The notes under the pieces were generated by a model, which did no database searches, was not told the origin of the DNA, and saw only the letters and a list, made by a program, of their open reading frames with translations. This document shows positions 31,600 through 44,400 of a stretch of 64,000 bases of DNA, one piece after another (within the stretch, counting starts at the first letter, position 1; every line of letters starts with the position of its first letter). The position numbers and the translations under genes are program-made. The stretch is from Scleroderma bovista (Eukaryota; Basidiomycota; Agaricomycetes; Boletales; Sclerodermataceae): the NCBI GenBank assembly GCA_037178675.1, contig JAYMGJ010000742.1, positions 1 to 64,000 on the forward strand, written 5' to 3'.

Positions 31600-32608
31600 G
31601 CCACAGGGTGCAGTGCCATGGTTGTAGTGGTACTGTGGCTGCAGTTGTGCCATCGCCACAGTCATGTGTTGTTGCAGTCTTTCCATGGCCGCAGTCTGTT
31701 GTGCTGTGGCCACAGTAGTGCCATGGCCACAGTGATGCCATGGTTGCAGACTTGCCATAGCTGCATAACCACCATCTTGCCATGGCCACAGTTGTACCAC
31801 GGCTGCAGTTGTGATATGCTGCAGTTGTGCCATTGCCACAGTCTTGCCATGGCTGCAGTCATGCCATAGCCGCAGTCTTTCTGCAACTGCAGTAGTGCCA
31901 TGGCTGCAGTCTTGCCATGGCCGCAGTCTTGTCGTGGCCACAGTCCTGCTTTGGCCACAGCCATGGCATCTTGCCATGGCCACAGTAGTGCTGTGGCTGC
32001 AGTCTTGCCATGGCCGCAGTAGTAGTGCCATGGCTGCAGTCTTGCCGTGGCTGCAGTCTTGCCATGGCCACAGTAGTGCCATGGCTGCAGTAGTGCCATG
32101 GCCGCAGTCATGCCATGGCTGCAGTAGTGCTGTGGCCGCAGTAGTGCTATGGCTGCAGTCTTGCCGTGGCCACAGTCTTGCCATGGCCGCAGTAGTAGTG
32201 CTGTGGCCGCAGTCTTGCCATGGCCGCAGTCTTTCCATGGCTGCAGTAGTGCTGTGGCCACAGTCTTGCCATGGCCACAGTAGTGCCGTGGCTGCAGTCT
32301 TGCCATGGCCGCAGTAGTAGTGCCATGGCTGCAGTCTTGCCGTGGCTGCAGTCTTGCTGTGGCTGCAGTCCTGCCATGGCCGCAGTCTTGCCGTGGCCAC
32401 AGTAGTGCCATGGCTGCAGTCTTGCCATGGCCACAGTAGTAGTGCCGTGGCTGCAGTCTTGCCGTGGCCGCAGTAGTGCCCTGGCCACAGTCTTGCCCTG
32501 GCCGCAGTCTTGCCATGGCCGCAGTCTTGCCATGGCCGCAGTCTTGCCGTGGCCGCAGTCATGCTGTGGCCACAGTCATGCCATGGCCGCAGTCTTGCCA
32601 TGGCCACA
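31600..32608. repeat. 17-bp minisatellite, second large array
   Basis: Same 17-bp unit family and same orientation as 506-5385, but without the 115-bp spacers. The GCAGTCTTGCCRTGGCY and GCAGTAGTGCCATGGCY variants alternate. It passes into the same 0.42-kb flank as the first array. A 381-codon minus-strand frame across it is a by-product of the repeat. Confidence 0.95.
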
Positions 32609-33025
32609 GTCAAGTTTGCCGCCATGTTGACCATGCCGCAGTGTTGACTGTGCCACACTGTTGACCATGCCGCAATGCTGATTGACCGGCTCACTATGGT
32701 GTAATTGCTGCCGTCAGATTCTGCCACAATGCAGTACTGCCTCTATTGCGCACTGGCTCACTTATTGTATTGGTATGCTACTCCTCTCAGCCCAAGTATT
32801 TTCATGAAGACACCCATTTGTCCGGCTTAAGACTTTCACCCTACCCCATGGTGACAACACAGCCATGGGCCCACCATTGTCACTTGGTGACAATGCTTTC
32901 GGTGGCTGACCCATGTGATACAGGAAAGCCCCAGTCATAAGCCTCACTTCCGCCAGCCCGTGTAGCACAGCCGATTGTCATCGTCCGCTGACCGTATAAC
33001 ACGGCCTACACAGGTGCATGGGCTC
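32609..33025. repeat. Segmental duplication, copy 2
   Basis: This 417-bp copy of 5386-5803 ends at gtgcatgggctc. Here it joins directly to tnp2 transposase coding sequence, which suggests the shared block is the 5' part of that transposon. Confidence 0.85.
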
Positions 33026-34756
33026 AACATGGTGTACACTATTCCGAGCTCTGGCACCTCCCATACTGGGACCCCACCCGGCAGCTTGTCATTGATTCTA
33101 TGCATTGCATCCTGGAGGGTTTGGTACAGTACCATATATGCAATGTACTGGGTCTCACCACCAAAGACACGCCTGCCTTACCAGCTTCACAGCCAGCATT
33201 CGACTACGCCTTCACACGCCTTGATCCAGGCACTGCTGCCTTGCTATCCATGTCGACGAAGGAAATCACACAAGTATCTGCAATCCACGAACTCCTTGTC
33301 ACTCAAGTTCCTTTCCTCGACAACAACTTCGTTGAAATGCAGATGGAAAAACTTTGTGACTCACTGCTGCACAAGAACGTCCACCCACTCAAATTTGTTT
33401 GCGAGTCACTCAGTCGTATTCCTACAAAAAGCACAAGGTTATATAAGTCTGATTACGCCAAAGCCTTGGTTCAATGGGTAAGTATTTTGTGATAATTTCT
33501 TCGCTGTTAGTTAAACCTTGTCGACAGCGCCGAGAAATGCCTCTTTCTGCTGCGTCAGGTGAACAACCCTCATATGGCAAGAAGGACGTATTGAAGCAGA
33601 TTCGTGATGTCATTCGGGAGACAACAATGCCGTCTTGGTTTGGGTCAGTCCCAAGAAACTTCAGTGATATTTCGGCAGGCACCATTAAAGCAGATGAGTG
33701 GCGTTCCCTCGTCACTGTTTACATTCCCATCGCCCTAATCAGCCTGTGGGGTGGGCCGTCCTCGAAACCCATGTTGAAGTCTATCCTTGATCATACCATG
33801 GACCTGGTGTCAGTGGTCTATGTCTCATGTGCACGGATGATGACATTGGAACGTGCTACTGCTTATCGTTCATATATTGCAAGCTATGTCGGGAGTCTAA
33901 GATGTATTCACCCAACATCCAATGTTCAGCCAAACCACCATGCCTCCTTCCATATATATGATTACTTGGTTCTCTTTGGCCCAGTCCACTCATGGTGGAC
34001 ATTTCCTTTTGAACGACTGATCGGTATTTTGCAATGTCTCCCCACAAATCATAAGTTTGGTGAGCTGAACCTGGTCCGTAATTGAAATGTAGTACTTACC
34101 ATCTCATAGGAGCATTGGAAGCAACCATGCTATGCTCATATCTGAAAGGCATGAAACTTCGTGCCTGGCTATCTCGGCCTGACTGTCCACAGGCTGTGAA
34201 AGAATGCAAAGTACTGTTGGACCAAGCCTATGGAGTTAATGGCAATGATACTACCATCATCGACCCTCTCAAAGAATATGTATGGCCACTTGACACAGCT
34301 AGAGCAACAAATGTGCCACCAGATCTCTGCGAGTTTGTCTGTCTCCACAGGACAGTGCTGCGTGCACATCTCAGGCATGCCGGTGTTGTCTTTAGTCGAT
34401 CGTCAAACAATGTTGGCAATTCGCAGATCATGTTTTATCCTAGTGGCGACCAATCACTACGAGCAGTTCCTGGTCTTATCAAGTATATATTTGAAGGAGA
34501 TGATGGATCAATGGCATTTGCTGTTCAACGGCGGGAAGCACTCAGGAGAAATGGCGAAGGTGATCCTTTTGCAGCTTACCCCCATTTTCCAGCGAAATTG
34601 TACTCTGCACGAGCTTCAGAAAAATTGGAGAAGGTGAAGATATCGTGGGTAGTGAGCCATTATGCCTGTTGGGCTATGTCTGAAGAGGAGGTTGTCATTC
34701 TCTCATTGTGTCGTGTGAGTTCTTGCATTTCTGAGCGCCAAGACTTCGAATGTTAA
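33026..34756 (+). pseudogene. tnp2/CACTA-like transposase, C-terminal part, three exons
   Basis: The coding sequence starts within LWHLPYWDPTRQLVIDSMHC (frame from 33037), carries the family hallmark DSMHCILEGLVQ and runs to 33477. A 50-nt intron (33478-33527) and a second 50-nt intron (34060-34109) preserve phase. Exon 2 has SWFGSVPRNFSDISAGTIKA and WWTFPFERLIGILQ, and exon 3 has LKGMKLRAWLSRPDCPQA. These motifs are typical of the abundant tnp2/DUF4218-type transposases of Agaricomycetes. No upstream catalytic half is visible: the sequence begins at the duplicated flank, so the protein lacks its N-terminus. It ends at a TAA near 34756, shorter than expected. The remaining exons have no internal stop, so the truncation is fairly recent. 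Confidence 0.7.
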
Positions 34757-35462
34757 CATCTCAAAAGGATTGATTGGACATTCGCCCAGGACAGTAATAC
34801 CAATAAGACAAATATGATTGTGTAGATATTCTTGAATAGACCGGGGAATCACTGTCAGATGATCGCCACACTTGTCGGGGACACGTCGGGGACACGGCTG
34901 GCAGTGCTCGGGCAATGGTCGCACAGAGAATGTGCCACCAATCGGGCGATTCTTTTTGTCATAATGTAAACTTGAAATATTAGACTCGCATTTGTTCTTC
35001 GGCCGAATATTCAAGTTTAAACCCTGTATTTTTTGTTGGACCATGTTTCAAGTTTAGTCCCCCTTGCAAACCGTGCGGAAACTTAAAAAATGGGTGGGAT
35101 GGATACTTGTTTGATTAATTTCATGTCTTCACCTATGTTTCCTTCGCAACCGAACTTATTGTTTGGATTTGCATAGTGGCTGGGCCGAAACGCGCGCTGA
35201 AACTTCAAATTTTCATCTTCGTCTGGACTTTGGGCAAAATCTAAAATTCTGGCTGTAGGTAAATGTGAAAATTTATTTCAAGTTTTGTCTACGCGTTTAG
35301 AATGACATTTTGGCCAGTCCTAAATATTGGTCCATCCGTTGTGTGAGCGCCACTTTTATTAACTTGCGGCAAAACATTGCATTGTAGAGGGGCTAATACA
35401 GTTTGGGCATTCGACCCCCTCATTGGGGTATCAAAACACAAAAGCAGGAAGAAGGATTTGGC
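34757..35462. other. Intergenic region upstream of the Obg gene
   Basis: No gene is supported. A minus-strand frame at 34703-35044 has no recognisable domain. Positions 35100-35400 are plain A/T-rich sequence. The promoter of the Obg gene should lie in its last few hundred bases, but no clear TATA box was seen. Confidence 0.4.
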
Positions 35463-37500
35463 ATGTCGATGCTACGATCAGTCTCTGCATCCTGCACGTC
35501 GCCGTCGTGGATACACACACACACCTCTCTGCTGACATGCACGGGTCGGAGGTTCATCTCGTTTTCTGCGGTGCTGAGAAATGACAGCACACGAGTGGGA
35601 TCCAGAGTTCAAGGAGATGATTCGGAGGTCCACTCAGGTGTAGAAAAAGACGCGGGTGGACAACGGCTCCTTACATCGTCCAACGGCACGAACGCGGATG
35701 GATATACTAGCACGAAAACGTCCGGGAATATCCACAACAGTACCCTCATTGATCTGGAAGCTGCGAGAAGGAACAGGAAGAGCGAGTGGAAGAGACGGCA
35801 AGGGGTTCGTAGTATGAAAAGAACGGGTGGAGCTGACAATGAGACGCTATTTACAGGGCCAGACGTTTCTCGACCATTCAATTATTACTGTTAGAGGTGG
35901 TACGTGTTCCTTTCCTTGCAAAGGCGTATTTGATCACTCAAACATATGTCTTAACGCAGGAAGAGGCGGAAACGGCTGTGTTGCATTCCACCGCGAAAAA
36001 TTCAAACCCATTGGTCCTCCGTCGGGCGGAAACGGCGGACGCGGTTCCGACGTGTACATTCTCCCCACACCAGCACTTACAACGCTCTCATCTGTGCCTC
36101 GCCGCATACATGGGCTTCCAGGTGGTGCGGGTCAGGGGACATGGCAGCATGGTAAGAACGCCGAGCCGACGGTGATAAGGGTTCCTGTGGGTACTGTCGT
36201 GAAGGAGCTGGCGCACGACGATCCGCGGCGGGCTCCAGATGAATGGGAGGCGGAGGATGAGGCACTAAAGGAGTTTGGTACAGAGGATGAGAGGAGAGCC
36301 GCATGGAGGGATCGACGGTGGGTGCATTATCCGCGCTGGGAAGACGATAATTTGGGGAGGGATACGTTCCAGCAGGCCGAGAGACTGGTGTGGAGGGAAG
36401 AAAGGGAGCGGAGGTGGGCGAGAAGACGAAGATACCTCGATCCGCTCCATGTGGATCTGAGCGAAGTTGAGAATGAGGCAGAGGTGAGCGAGGCGGACGT
36501 CAATGCACCTCTGGGATTGGGAAAGAGGGAGTATCTTGGTCGTTTGATTGCTCGGGGCGGTAATGGCGGGATGGGTAATCCCAACTTCGTTGCTCAGATG
36601 TGTCGTTCACCCAAATTTGCCACCAAGGGACAGGAAGGCGAGCGGGTCACGCTCTCACTGGAGCTCAAGATACTTGCCGACGTTGGGCTCGTGGGGGTGC
36701 CTAATGCCGGCAAAAGCACGCTCCTCAAAGCTCTTACAGGTGGGCGTGCCAAAACGGAAGTAGCAAGTTACGCATTCACGACGCTCAATCCTGTTGTGGG
36801 AGTTATACGCGTCGCAGATGATGGGACGTTCGAGGGTGAACTGAGAGGAGTGGGGGTGTTCGATGAGACTGCGATCGAGGAGAGGCGGGAGTTGGAGAAA
36901 CAGCTGAGCGAAGATGCTGAACCTGCTTTGGAACCTGCCCCTCCCTTTGTCATCGACCCAGACGCTCCATCCCCGCCCCATTCCGACGTCACTCAGGAAC
37001 CGGGTTTTCTCTTCGACATCCTCGAATCTTTCCGCTTCACCATCGCCGACAACCCAGGGCTCATAGCTGGCGCCTCGTCAAACATTGGCCTCGGACACTC
37101 CTTTCTGCGCTCGCTCGAGCGGTCTCATGCTCTTGTTTACGTTGTAGACTTGGCTGGAGAAGCACCGTGGGAGGAGCTGAGCGCGTTGAGAGACGAACTT
37201 GAGGCATACATGCCTGGTATGAGCAACAAGGCGCGTATGGTGATAGCGAATAAAGCGGACTTGCTCGTTCCTGGTGATGAAGGAACCAAAGAAGAAGAAG
37301 AGGCCATCGAAAATGCGAAGAAGAAGTTGCACAGACTGGAAGAATTCGTTAAGACGGAAATGATGGTTCTCGAACAGGAACAAGCAGGCATGCGCTTCCG
37401 TGCTATGGATGTCGTTCCGGTTTCCGCCAAGTTTGGGCAGAATTTGAAGAAGGCAGTGATGTTGATGCGGGGATACGTAGAGGATGCGAGGAAGGTTTAG
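35463..37500 (+). CDS. MTG2: Mitochondrial Obg-family GTPase
   Basis: This encodes a GTPase of the Obg/CgtA family, which assists large-subunit ribosome assembly; fungal members act in mitochondria. Exons are 35463-35804, 35857-35899 and 35960-37500 (641 residues). The N-terminus (MSMLRSVSAS..., Arg/Ser-rich) resembles a mitochondrial presequence. The glycine-rich Obg domain starts at DHSIITVRGG and continues GGNGCVAFHREKF and RGGNGGMGNPNF. A charged insert of about 100 residues splits it. G motifs are GVPNAGKST (374-382), DNPGLI (from 492), NKAD (559-562) and SAK near 620. A second insert rich in Glu/Pro precedes the DNPG motif. Intron 1 has the weak donor GTTCGT. Intron 2 is exactly 60 nt with no stop. 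The start is the first ATG of the frame. The gene appears intact and is probably single-copy and essential. Confidence 0.92.
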
Positions 37501-38454
37501 ATATTATTGGTGAGTGAATGGATGCTACGCACATACAAGTATGCGAGGTCAACGGCTTATATGATGGGCAGGTATTACTTTGCTTCGCGTATACATGTCA
37601 ACTTGGGGACTACACTACACTCGGTATTTAATGAAGTCGTAGGGTGATATTTTCGCCCCTCAGTGCAGTCGATGCCAATCGAGGCCCGAATCGGAAGTGT
37701 CCGTGCTCGATTGGCAAGTCAGTAAGACATGGTGTTAAGGGTTACAACTCTGATCTTTGGTTATCGAAAGATAAGTACTGCCGCAGAGTGGTCTCTTTTC
37801 TTTTTGTTTATGGACCATTTGTTGTGACAAAACCTGACGAAGCCCACCGTCAGCGTGTCTTTTGATTCGGCAGTTACAGTAGACTGTGAATTCAGCAAGG
37901 GTTCTAACCTCCCGACTTTGAAAGTGTTCCCTTTTCTGGACGAGCGTGAGAAATATAAACTTGCCCCCTTTTTGGATGTGTCCTGCCAACCCGAAGCTGT
38001 ACGCCATTCGAATTGCACCCGCCAAGCAAGGGTTCTGCCGATGCAGGCATTTCGAGTAGTATGTCGAGCCATAGTACTGGTTTTCGGACCTTATATGTGT
38101 TCTCCGCAGTTACTACTACTACAGCCTTGCCCAGGCCTTGCACAACAATCGGAGAGCTGCGTGATCGCTGGCCCACCAACTCGCCAGGATGACTCCGCGA
38201 TAGAGTCCTCTTTCTACACCGTCCATCTATCGTCGAGTCCATGGCACCCACAATAGATGCGCTGGGATTATGCCCACTGCCCCAATCTCGATCGAAACCC
38301 CATAGCACTGATCTGCACCCGCTCTATCAGGCTACATCTACAGCACTTGTAATTTACCTACCTCGTGTCCACCTCATGGGGTCCTTGAATCCTTCGTTTT
38401 AAAAGGGGCACGAATTTGCAGCGCTGAAAGGCTGCATCTCTCCTCTCACCCACC
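37501..38454. other. Intergenic region with conserved upstream block
   Basis: No gene was recognised in this 0.95 kb. From about 38130 to 38375 it matches sequence upstream of the other two giant-GTPase copies (49605-49850 and 59140-59310). Shared phrases include gagagctgcg, ccactgcccc, tctcgatcgaaa, tgatctgca and tctatcaggYtac. These are the best promoter candidates for the gene family, conserved either by function or by the recent duplication. Confidence 0.55.
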
Positions 38455-41400
38455 ATGGATGGCTCGTTCAAACCTCCGAATGTGTTTGACTCAGACGGCG
38501 AAGATCTATATGTGCCAAGCACACTGGATAAGGGGAAACGAAAGGCTGATGGTATCTGTCATATTGATACGCGACGTCGTCTCTGACCTTTTATCTAGAC
38601 TCTTACAACGACACATCCACTTGGGCAGCATCTGATTCTAGCCCAACAACCGACGTGGGAGGCTATGCTTTTTCAATCGCCTCCTCTTCGGGCAGTTCCT
38701 TGATGGACCAAGATGGCTCACCAACTCAGCTCACTACCTACAGTGACTCCGAATCAACTGTATCGATGGCAATGGGGTATGCGAATAAACGGGATGCGTC
38801 TCGGCTCACTGAGAGCGACGACGACGACGATTCCTTCCAAAGTTTCTATGAATCAGTCCATTCGGACTTGCAGCCGAGCGTATTAACGGATGACAAAGTG
38901 GGTGAAGTTCAATGTCGATGAAACGCGGAGGCTGATGGTTCACAGATGGATGTCGACGAACCTCACAATCTGCAGGACGATTTGGACCTGGCTTACTCTA
39001 TCACAGGATTGTACAGGATCCTCGACTTGATTACTGAGCAAGGGAGTGGTGGACTGGGTAATACCCTCTGTCGTGGCTAATACATCCTCGCTCATACCTT
39101 CCGTAGTTGACAAAATTATAATCTCTCAGAATTCTCTCAAAGCCTTCATCAACACCGTTTGCCCTGGTGCCTACGCCTCTATGACAAAAGTTAACTTCAA
39201 GTCACTGGATCAATATGTCATCAAACCTGTGGGTATTTACGGAAGCAAAGAAGAAATCGTTCGGTTCCTCCTGGAACTTAGTGTCGTCGATGATGCTGTG
39301 TACGTCGTTTCTTTTGTACTGTGCATGATGCGCCACCCATACGATTCCTTTATAGGGCTGCACAACTACTTGCGGACTCGAGCATACTGGGACAAGCCCA
39401 GCAGGTTCTTCGCTCTGGACTGTATATCCTTCGTCCCGCCGAACAGCAGAATAACGCAGAGCAAATATTTGTCATTTATTGGCCCGAGGAAAGCACTTGG
39501 GATGACTCGGCGACATCTCAAGTTCGCCGAAACCGTGTGACATTCATGAGGTCCGCTCGACCCTCCAATGTCGACATACAGTACAAGCATGTTGAATTAA
39601 ACTTTTCAGGTACCTTTCGAAGATGTGTGATCAGGTTGTCGCCTTAATGTCGTCGAAACACTCTCAGTCAATTATCTGGCATGAGGGCGAAGATGACGAT
39701 AACGATTCCAGAGATGAAGATGACGAGGGTGGTCGAATCATAAATTGTATCGTGGATAGAACCACGGAACAGGAAGAGTCCGTACAAGTTCGGGAAGGAT
39801 TCAAGGTATGTGCCCCTAATCTCTCTCCACCAACAAACCTCCAAGGTTCATCATCTAGGTTCACTCCGAGTACATTTTCTTTTCATCCTCCACAGATGGA
39901 GTTGATCAAGCTCAGATGAAACCCATTCTGCTCTATGGAGAGACAGCCCAAGGTTTTATGACTGTGCAGGACCAGCCGGCCAAGCGTGTCGCCGATGTTT
40001 ACAAAGGAAGTTCATTCACGTCTTTGCAGTTGGAAAGCTATCTGTAAGCTCCTTGTCGCACATTGTGTACTGATCTGAACCATATTCTGTTCTTTCAGGG
40101 CGTCTGATCATTTATGCATCAGCGAATCTCTAGATGATCGAGCACTCAGGGTGCTTATCAACGTGGGCCTGCGGAAGCGTTTTCCCAGCGAATGTGGTAA
40201 TTGGACACACGAGTCTACAGCGGTAGAAGTCCAATGTCGAAAGAGGCGAGACAACGAACTACGGAGAATAAAGGTGAAGTTGGATAAAGAAGAAGAAATT
40301 CTTGCTGCAGCCGTTCATGAAGCTGTTATTGAAGAGGTTGCAAGATTGTATCCGTACGTTCTCGTTTTTTTCGGCCTTCCTTGTATCCATTCGCTCGATA
40401 GTTTTCTTGAGAAGCAGTCATTCGCGAATGCCAAGAAAAATTTCACTACTCCGGGTAAGGGTCAGCATACCTCGAGAGCATTGTATATTGTCTCATTACA
40501 TGTAGTAGTGCCCTTCCAAGAAATTGTTACTCTCTATCCAGACGCAGGCAGCGTTTTCAAAAAGAACAAGGATCAATTGACGAAGATAAATGTCTTTGAA
40601 TTCCGGCAGATCAAGGACCGGCTATGTCTCTCTGTGGAATTAATCTCTAGGGCCAAAGATCTGGACACTGGTCTATGCAACGCGATTGTGGAAGCGGCGT
40701 CGATGGATGGATTTCAAGCGGCCAAAAATGTCGTGGAATCTTCCCCTAGAGATGTACAATCTTTAAATAAGGGCTTCTTCCAAGGCTTGAAATCCGCTTG
40801 GTCAGGGGGTAGCGACGAAAAGCCTTCTCTTGCGCTTCGTATTCTCCATGAGGCTAATGATAAAGCACGCAGCATCGCCGATAGCCAGTTTTTCTCGGAG
40901 ATCATCAACGCAAACAGCATCCGAAAAAGGAAGAAGCTAAAACCCTCCATTCAGGAGGCCAAGCGTCTAACAGAACAGTATCTGAAGTCTGCTATCCCCC
41001 GAACGGTAAAGAAGATGGTCGGGTTGATTAAAAAGGTCCAGGAGGATACTTGTACGGTAACAGTCAAAGCTGAAACCGCCAGCTATGAAGACGAAGAGCA
41101 GCGCAAGCTCAGATTACAGTTGATACGCCATATCAATGGTTCAACGGCACGGGAACAGCATGTGTAAGTTTTGCATTCCCAAAGGGGCACACGGCGAATA
41201 CTTATCGACTTTAGGCACACCCTGCGCATTGATTCTGTCGAGGAGGACACAAGGGCATCGTATTTCTACCCTGGATCGTACAGAGTTTCCGGTGCTCGCG
41301 AGACTCAAGAAGATCCCATGACATGTTTCACCATCCGCACTATGAGCCTGACGGAACACGATAAACACGAATTGCAGCTGAATCCATCAACAGTTCCTTC

Positions 41401-44400
41401 TCCTCGTTTTCAGTTTGCGCATAGATTCCGGTTACCTCAGGGGTATACCGTAATGTACAGTTCCACTTTGAAGGGGTGCCAATTGATTGACTCGAGTCCA
41501 GGCGCGCACAACTGCTTCCATCCGAAAAGATATTGCTTATTGTGGCCGACCGCCTTGGGAACCTGTCTGTGTATCATGAGAGTCTTACCGCTATTGATGG
41601 AGCAGTGTCCCGAGGGCGCGCAAAGGTGTTGAACCGCGAGAAGATCGGTCAAGACTTTGTATTAGCTTTCGACGAGTCCAAGCGGATGCTGAGCGTCGTC
41701 TCTTCAGACAAGGTGCGCGTCCTCGTCTACTGTGGATTGAAGTGCATTCGTAGTGACCATCCACAGTTATTACTCCATATTTTTGTGTACGACGATGCCC
41801 GGGGCTTTCAAGCACAGGGCAGCTCTATCAACTTGAACGTCTGGTACAGCGAGGGCGTAGGTATCCGTCATGCGTGCTTTGTCAGTGGAAGCGAAGAACT
41901 CCTGCTTGTGGATTCCCAGAATCAAGCGAGAATCTTTTCACTAGTTACGATGCAGTTTCGGTTAGCTTGATATTTTCCTTTCGGGTCTCAATCTCATTAA
42001 TTTGTGCAGACCTGCGACGCTCAGCCTCCATGGAATTCCATCAAGTGTCCACTCAACACCTGATGGATCGTGCCTATTGGTTTCCTCCGGGAATGGAGCC
42101 GAGCTTACACTGACCGCGTATCACTGGAACTCCTTTGGCTCAACGGAGGGTTTCGAACTCAACATTCCTAACATTCCTGTTGGCGAACCCTTCGTCGTCA
42201 CATCATTGATCTCAAGGACAGCTATCCACTTGTTGTGGCTGGACTTCTTTACCCGAAAATGCCAGTCCTATGCACTTGATATTACTCGCCGAATCACTGA
42301 ATTCATGTTCCGAGAGAAGGCTAGCCGCGGAAGCTCTAATAAGGCGACGAATGCATCTGCCCATAACTGTCTGGTAGACTGTCATTCAGAAGTGTGGACT
42401 CGCTTCCCAGTATTGGCAGCAGTCCAACGGGAGACCATATCTTCTGCCACTTTTAGGAGTCAGAGGACCCTTGTGTTTGTTACGGACCGTAACTTCGATA
42501 TGTTCGCCCCACATTTCGCCGATATGATCTATAATTTCGAACGGACAACTAAGAAGCCAACGGGCGACGTTCTCAAGTCCATCAAAGTTTCCGCTGCTTC
42601 GTTCGCTGTCTTCACACGAGAGCTGTGTGGTGCCAAGCAGTGGAATGTTTCGCAGTATCGCGCAGGCGAATGGGTCGTGGATTTCTTGTGCTTGATTCCC
42701 ATTCACATCGCGGTGACAAAAGAGAACCGCTTTGTACCGCTGAAAGATGGTGTATATTCACCAGAATTGGAAAAGTCACTTTTGGGCGCAGAGGTGAACC
42801 GTATCGTGGACAGCATATCCTTCGGGTGGTATGAGTCACTTTTTCAGTCATATATGGCGACCAAGGTGATCCATTCTATGATTAGTGGCGTTGTACTCTG
42901 CTAACAATACGACAGCCTGTTCGGGTGGTGTCCTCGATGGGAGAACAATCGGTTGGAAAGAGTTATGCTCTGAATCACCTTGTTGACACGTCGTTTGCGG
43001 GCTCGGCGATGCGGACGACTGAGGGTGTATGGATGTCTGTCACCCCGACGGTGAAAGAGCTGGTCGTGGCTCTCGACTTCGAAGGTTCGTTACTCCATTG
43101 TAATCCACGTCAGTTATACTGAAAAGCTGTTTGTTCAGGCGTACATAGTATCGAACGGTCAGCGCAAGAAGACACATTACTCGTCCTATTCAATACCGCT
43201 ATCACAAATTTGGTACGTTGTTCCTGATTGCTGTGAGCCGAAAAGTAATACACGTACAGGTGTTGTTCCGTAATAACTTTGCCCTTAGTCGCGATATCAC
43301 AGGGCTGTTCCAATCCTTCCAGTCGAGCGCAACTGTTTTAGACCCAGCTGCAAATCCCTCGTTGTTCCAGTCGACCTTAGTTATCATTATCAAAGTAAGA
43401 TATATGCAATGTGCTGGTGCTAATGTTCTGTATTTAACATATCTTATCAGGATGTCGTGGAGGCAGACAGGGCGGAGATTGCTAGAGAGTGAGTCATCCC
43501 GCAGTCGAGAGGGTGATTAATAGGCTCACGCAATGGATGACCAGATTTTCCTTGAAGTTTCAGAGGATCGTGCAAGATGAACAAGAAGCGAACTTCATCA
43601 CCCGCCTTCACGCTGGTAAACTAGCGATAGTTCCATGGTATGATCCGTTGTAAACCACGAGAAGCATGAAGACTCATATATGTCAGGCCTGTTATTGAAT
43701 CGAGAGACTTTTACAAGTTATTCCCAGCCCTGAAGCGCCGCCTCGATCAACAGGTTATAACTCATCATGCTGCGGGCGAATTCCTTCACAAAATGAAGGC
43801 CTTGATGGCGAAACTTAAGGTGTGCAAGGAGTTTTATACATTTCCATTAGCTGACATGGCACTAGGCCAATGATTGGGGAGCAATGTCTCGTACGTTCTA
43901 CCGCATATATTGCTGTCACTGTTATCTTTACTCCCATCTAGAAACCATGGCCTCTCACCGAGCGCAGCTATTGTCTACGTTACTACCCAACGCTTTAGTA
44001 TTCGGCTTCCAGGAGATCCATCCTGAGCGGGAACCTCTTAAGGTAGCTCATGAGCGCGTGCGATGTCCTGTCTGCCTTACTGACGTTATTCTCAGAACCT
44101 GGACACCGACGTGCCTGTAGAGTTGCCTGATACAGAGGCACAGTTCTTCCTCGCTGTAGGAGTGGCGCCGCAGTCCGAGGCTCGTGAACGAGCATTGTCG
44201 ATCCTTCAAAGTTCATGGGATCAATGTGAAACCCGCCAGCGAATTCCTGATGCAGAATGGACAAAGGGCTTATCTCAATACCTTGAGGACATTGTCAACT
44301 TGCGGATCGATCACGTCCGTGAATGGCTTAACCAGAATTTGTCACGTTTCCAGGCAGGGCATGCGAGCATCGAGGAACTTCGGCGCACTTTTGAAGGGGC

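Noticed and set aside
31582..32727. A 381-codon minus-strand open frame
   Set aside because: Same 17-bp minisatellite artefact, running into the non-coding flank.
34703..35044. 113-codon minus-strand frame 3' of the tnp2 remnant
   Set aside because: No domain and no splice context, and it overlaps the end of the transposase coding sequence.
36077..36584. Minus-strand frames within the Obg gene
   Set aside because: They are shadows of a strongly supported plus-strand coding exon.
43480..43550. Apparent frameshift shared by copies 1 and 2 after exon 17
   Set aside because: A phase-correct 55-56-nt intron (43489-43544; 54739-54794) resolves it in both copies.
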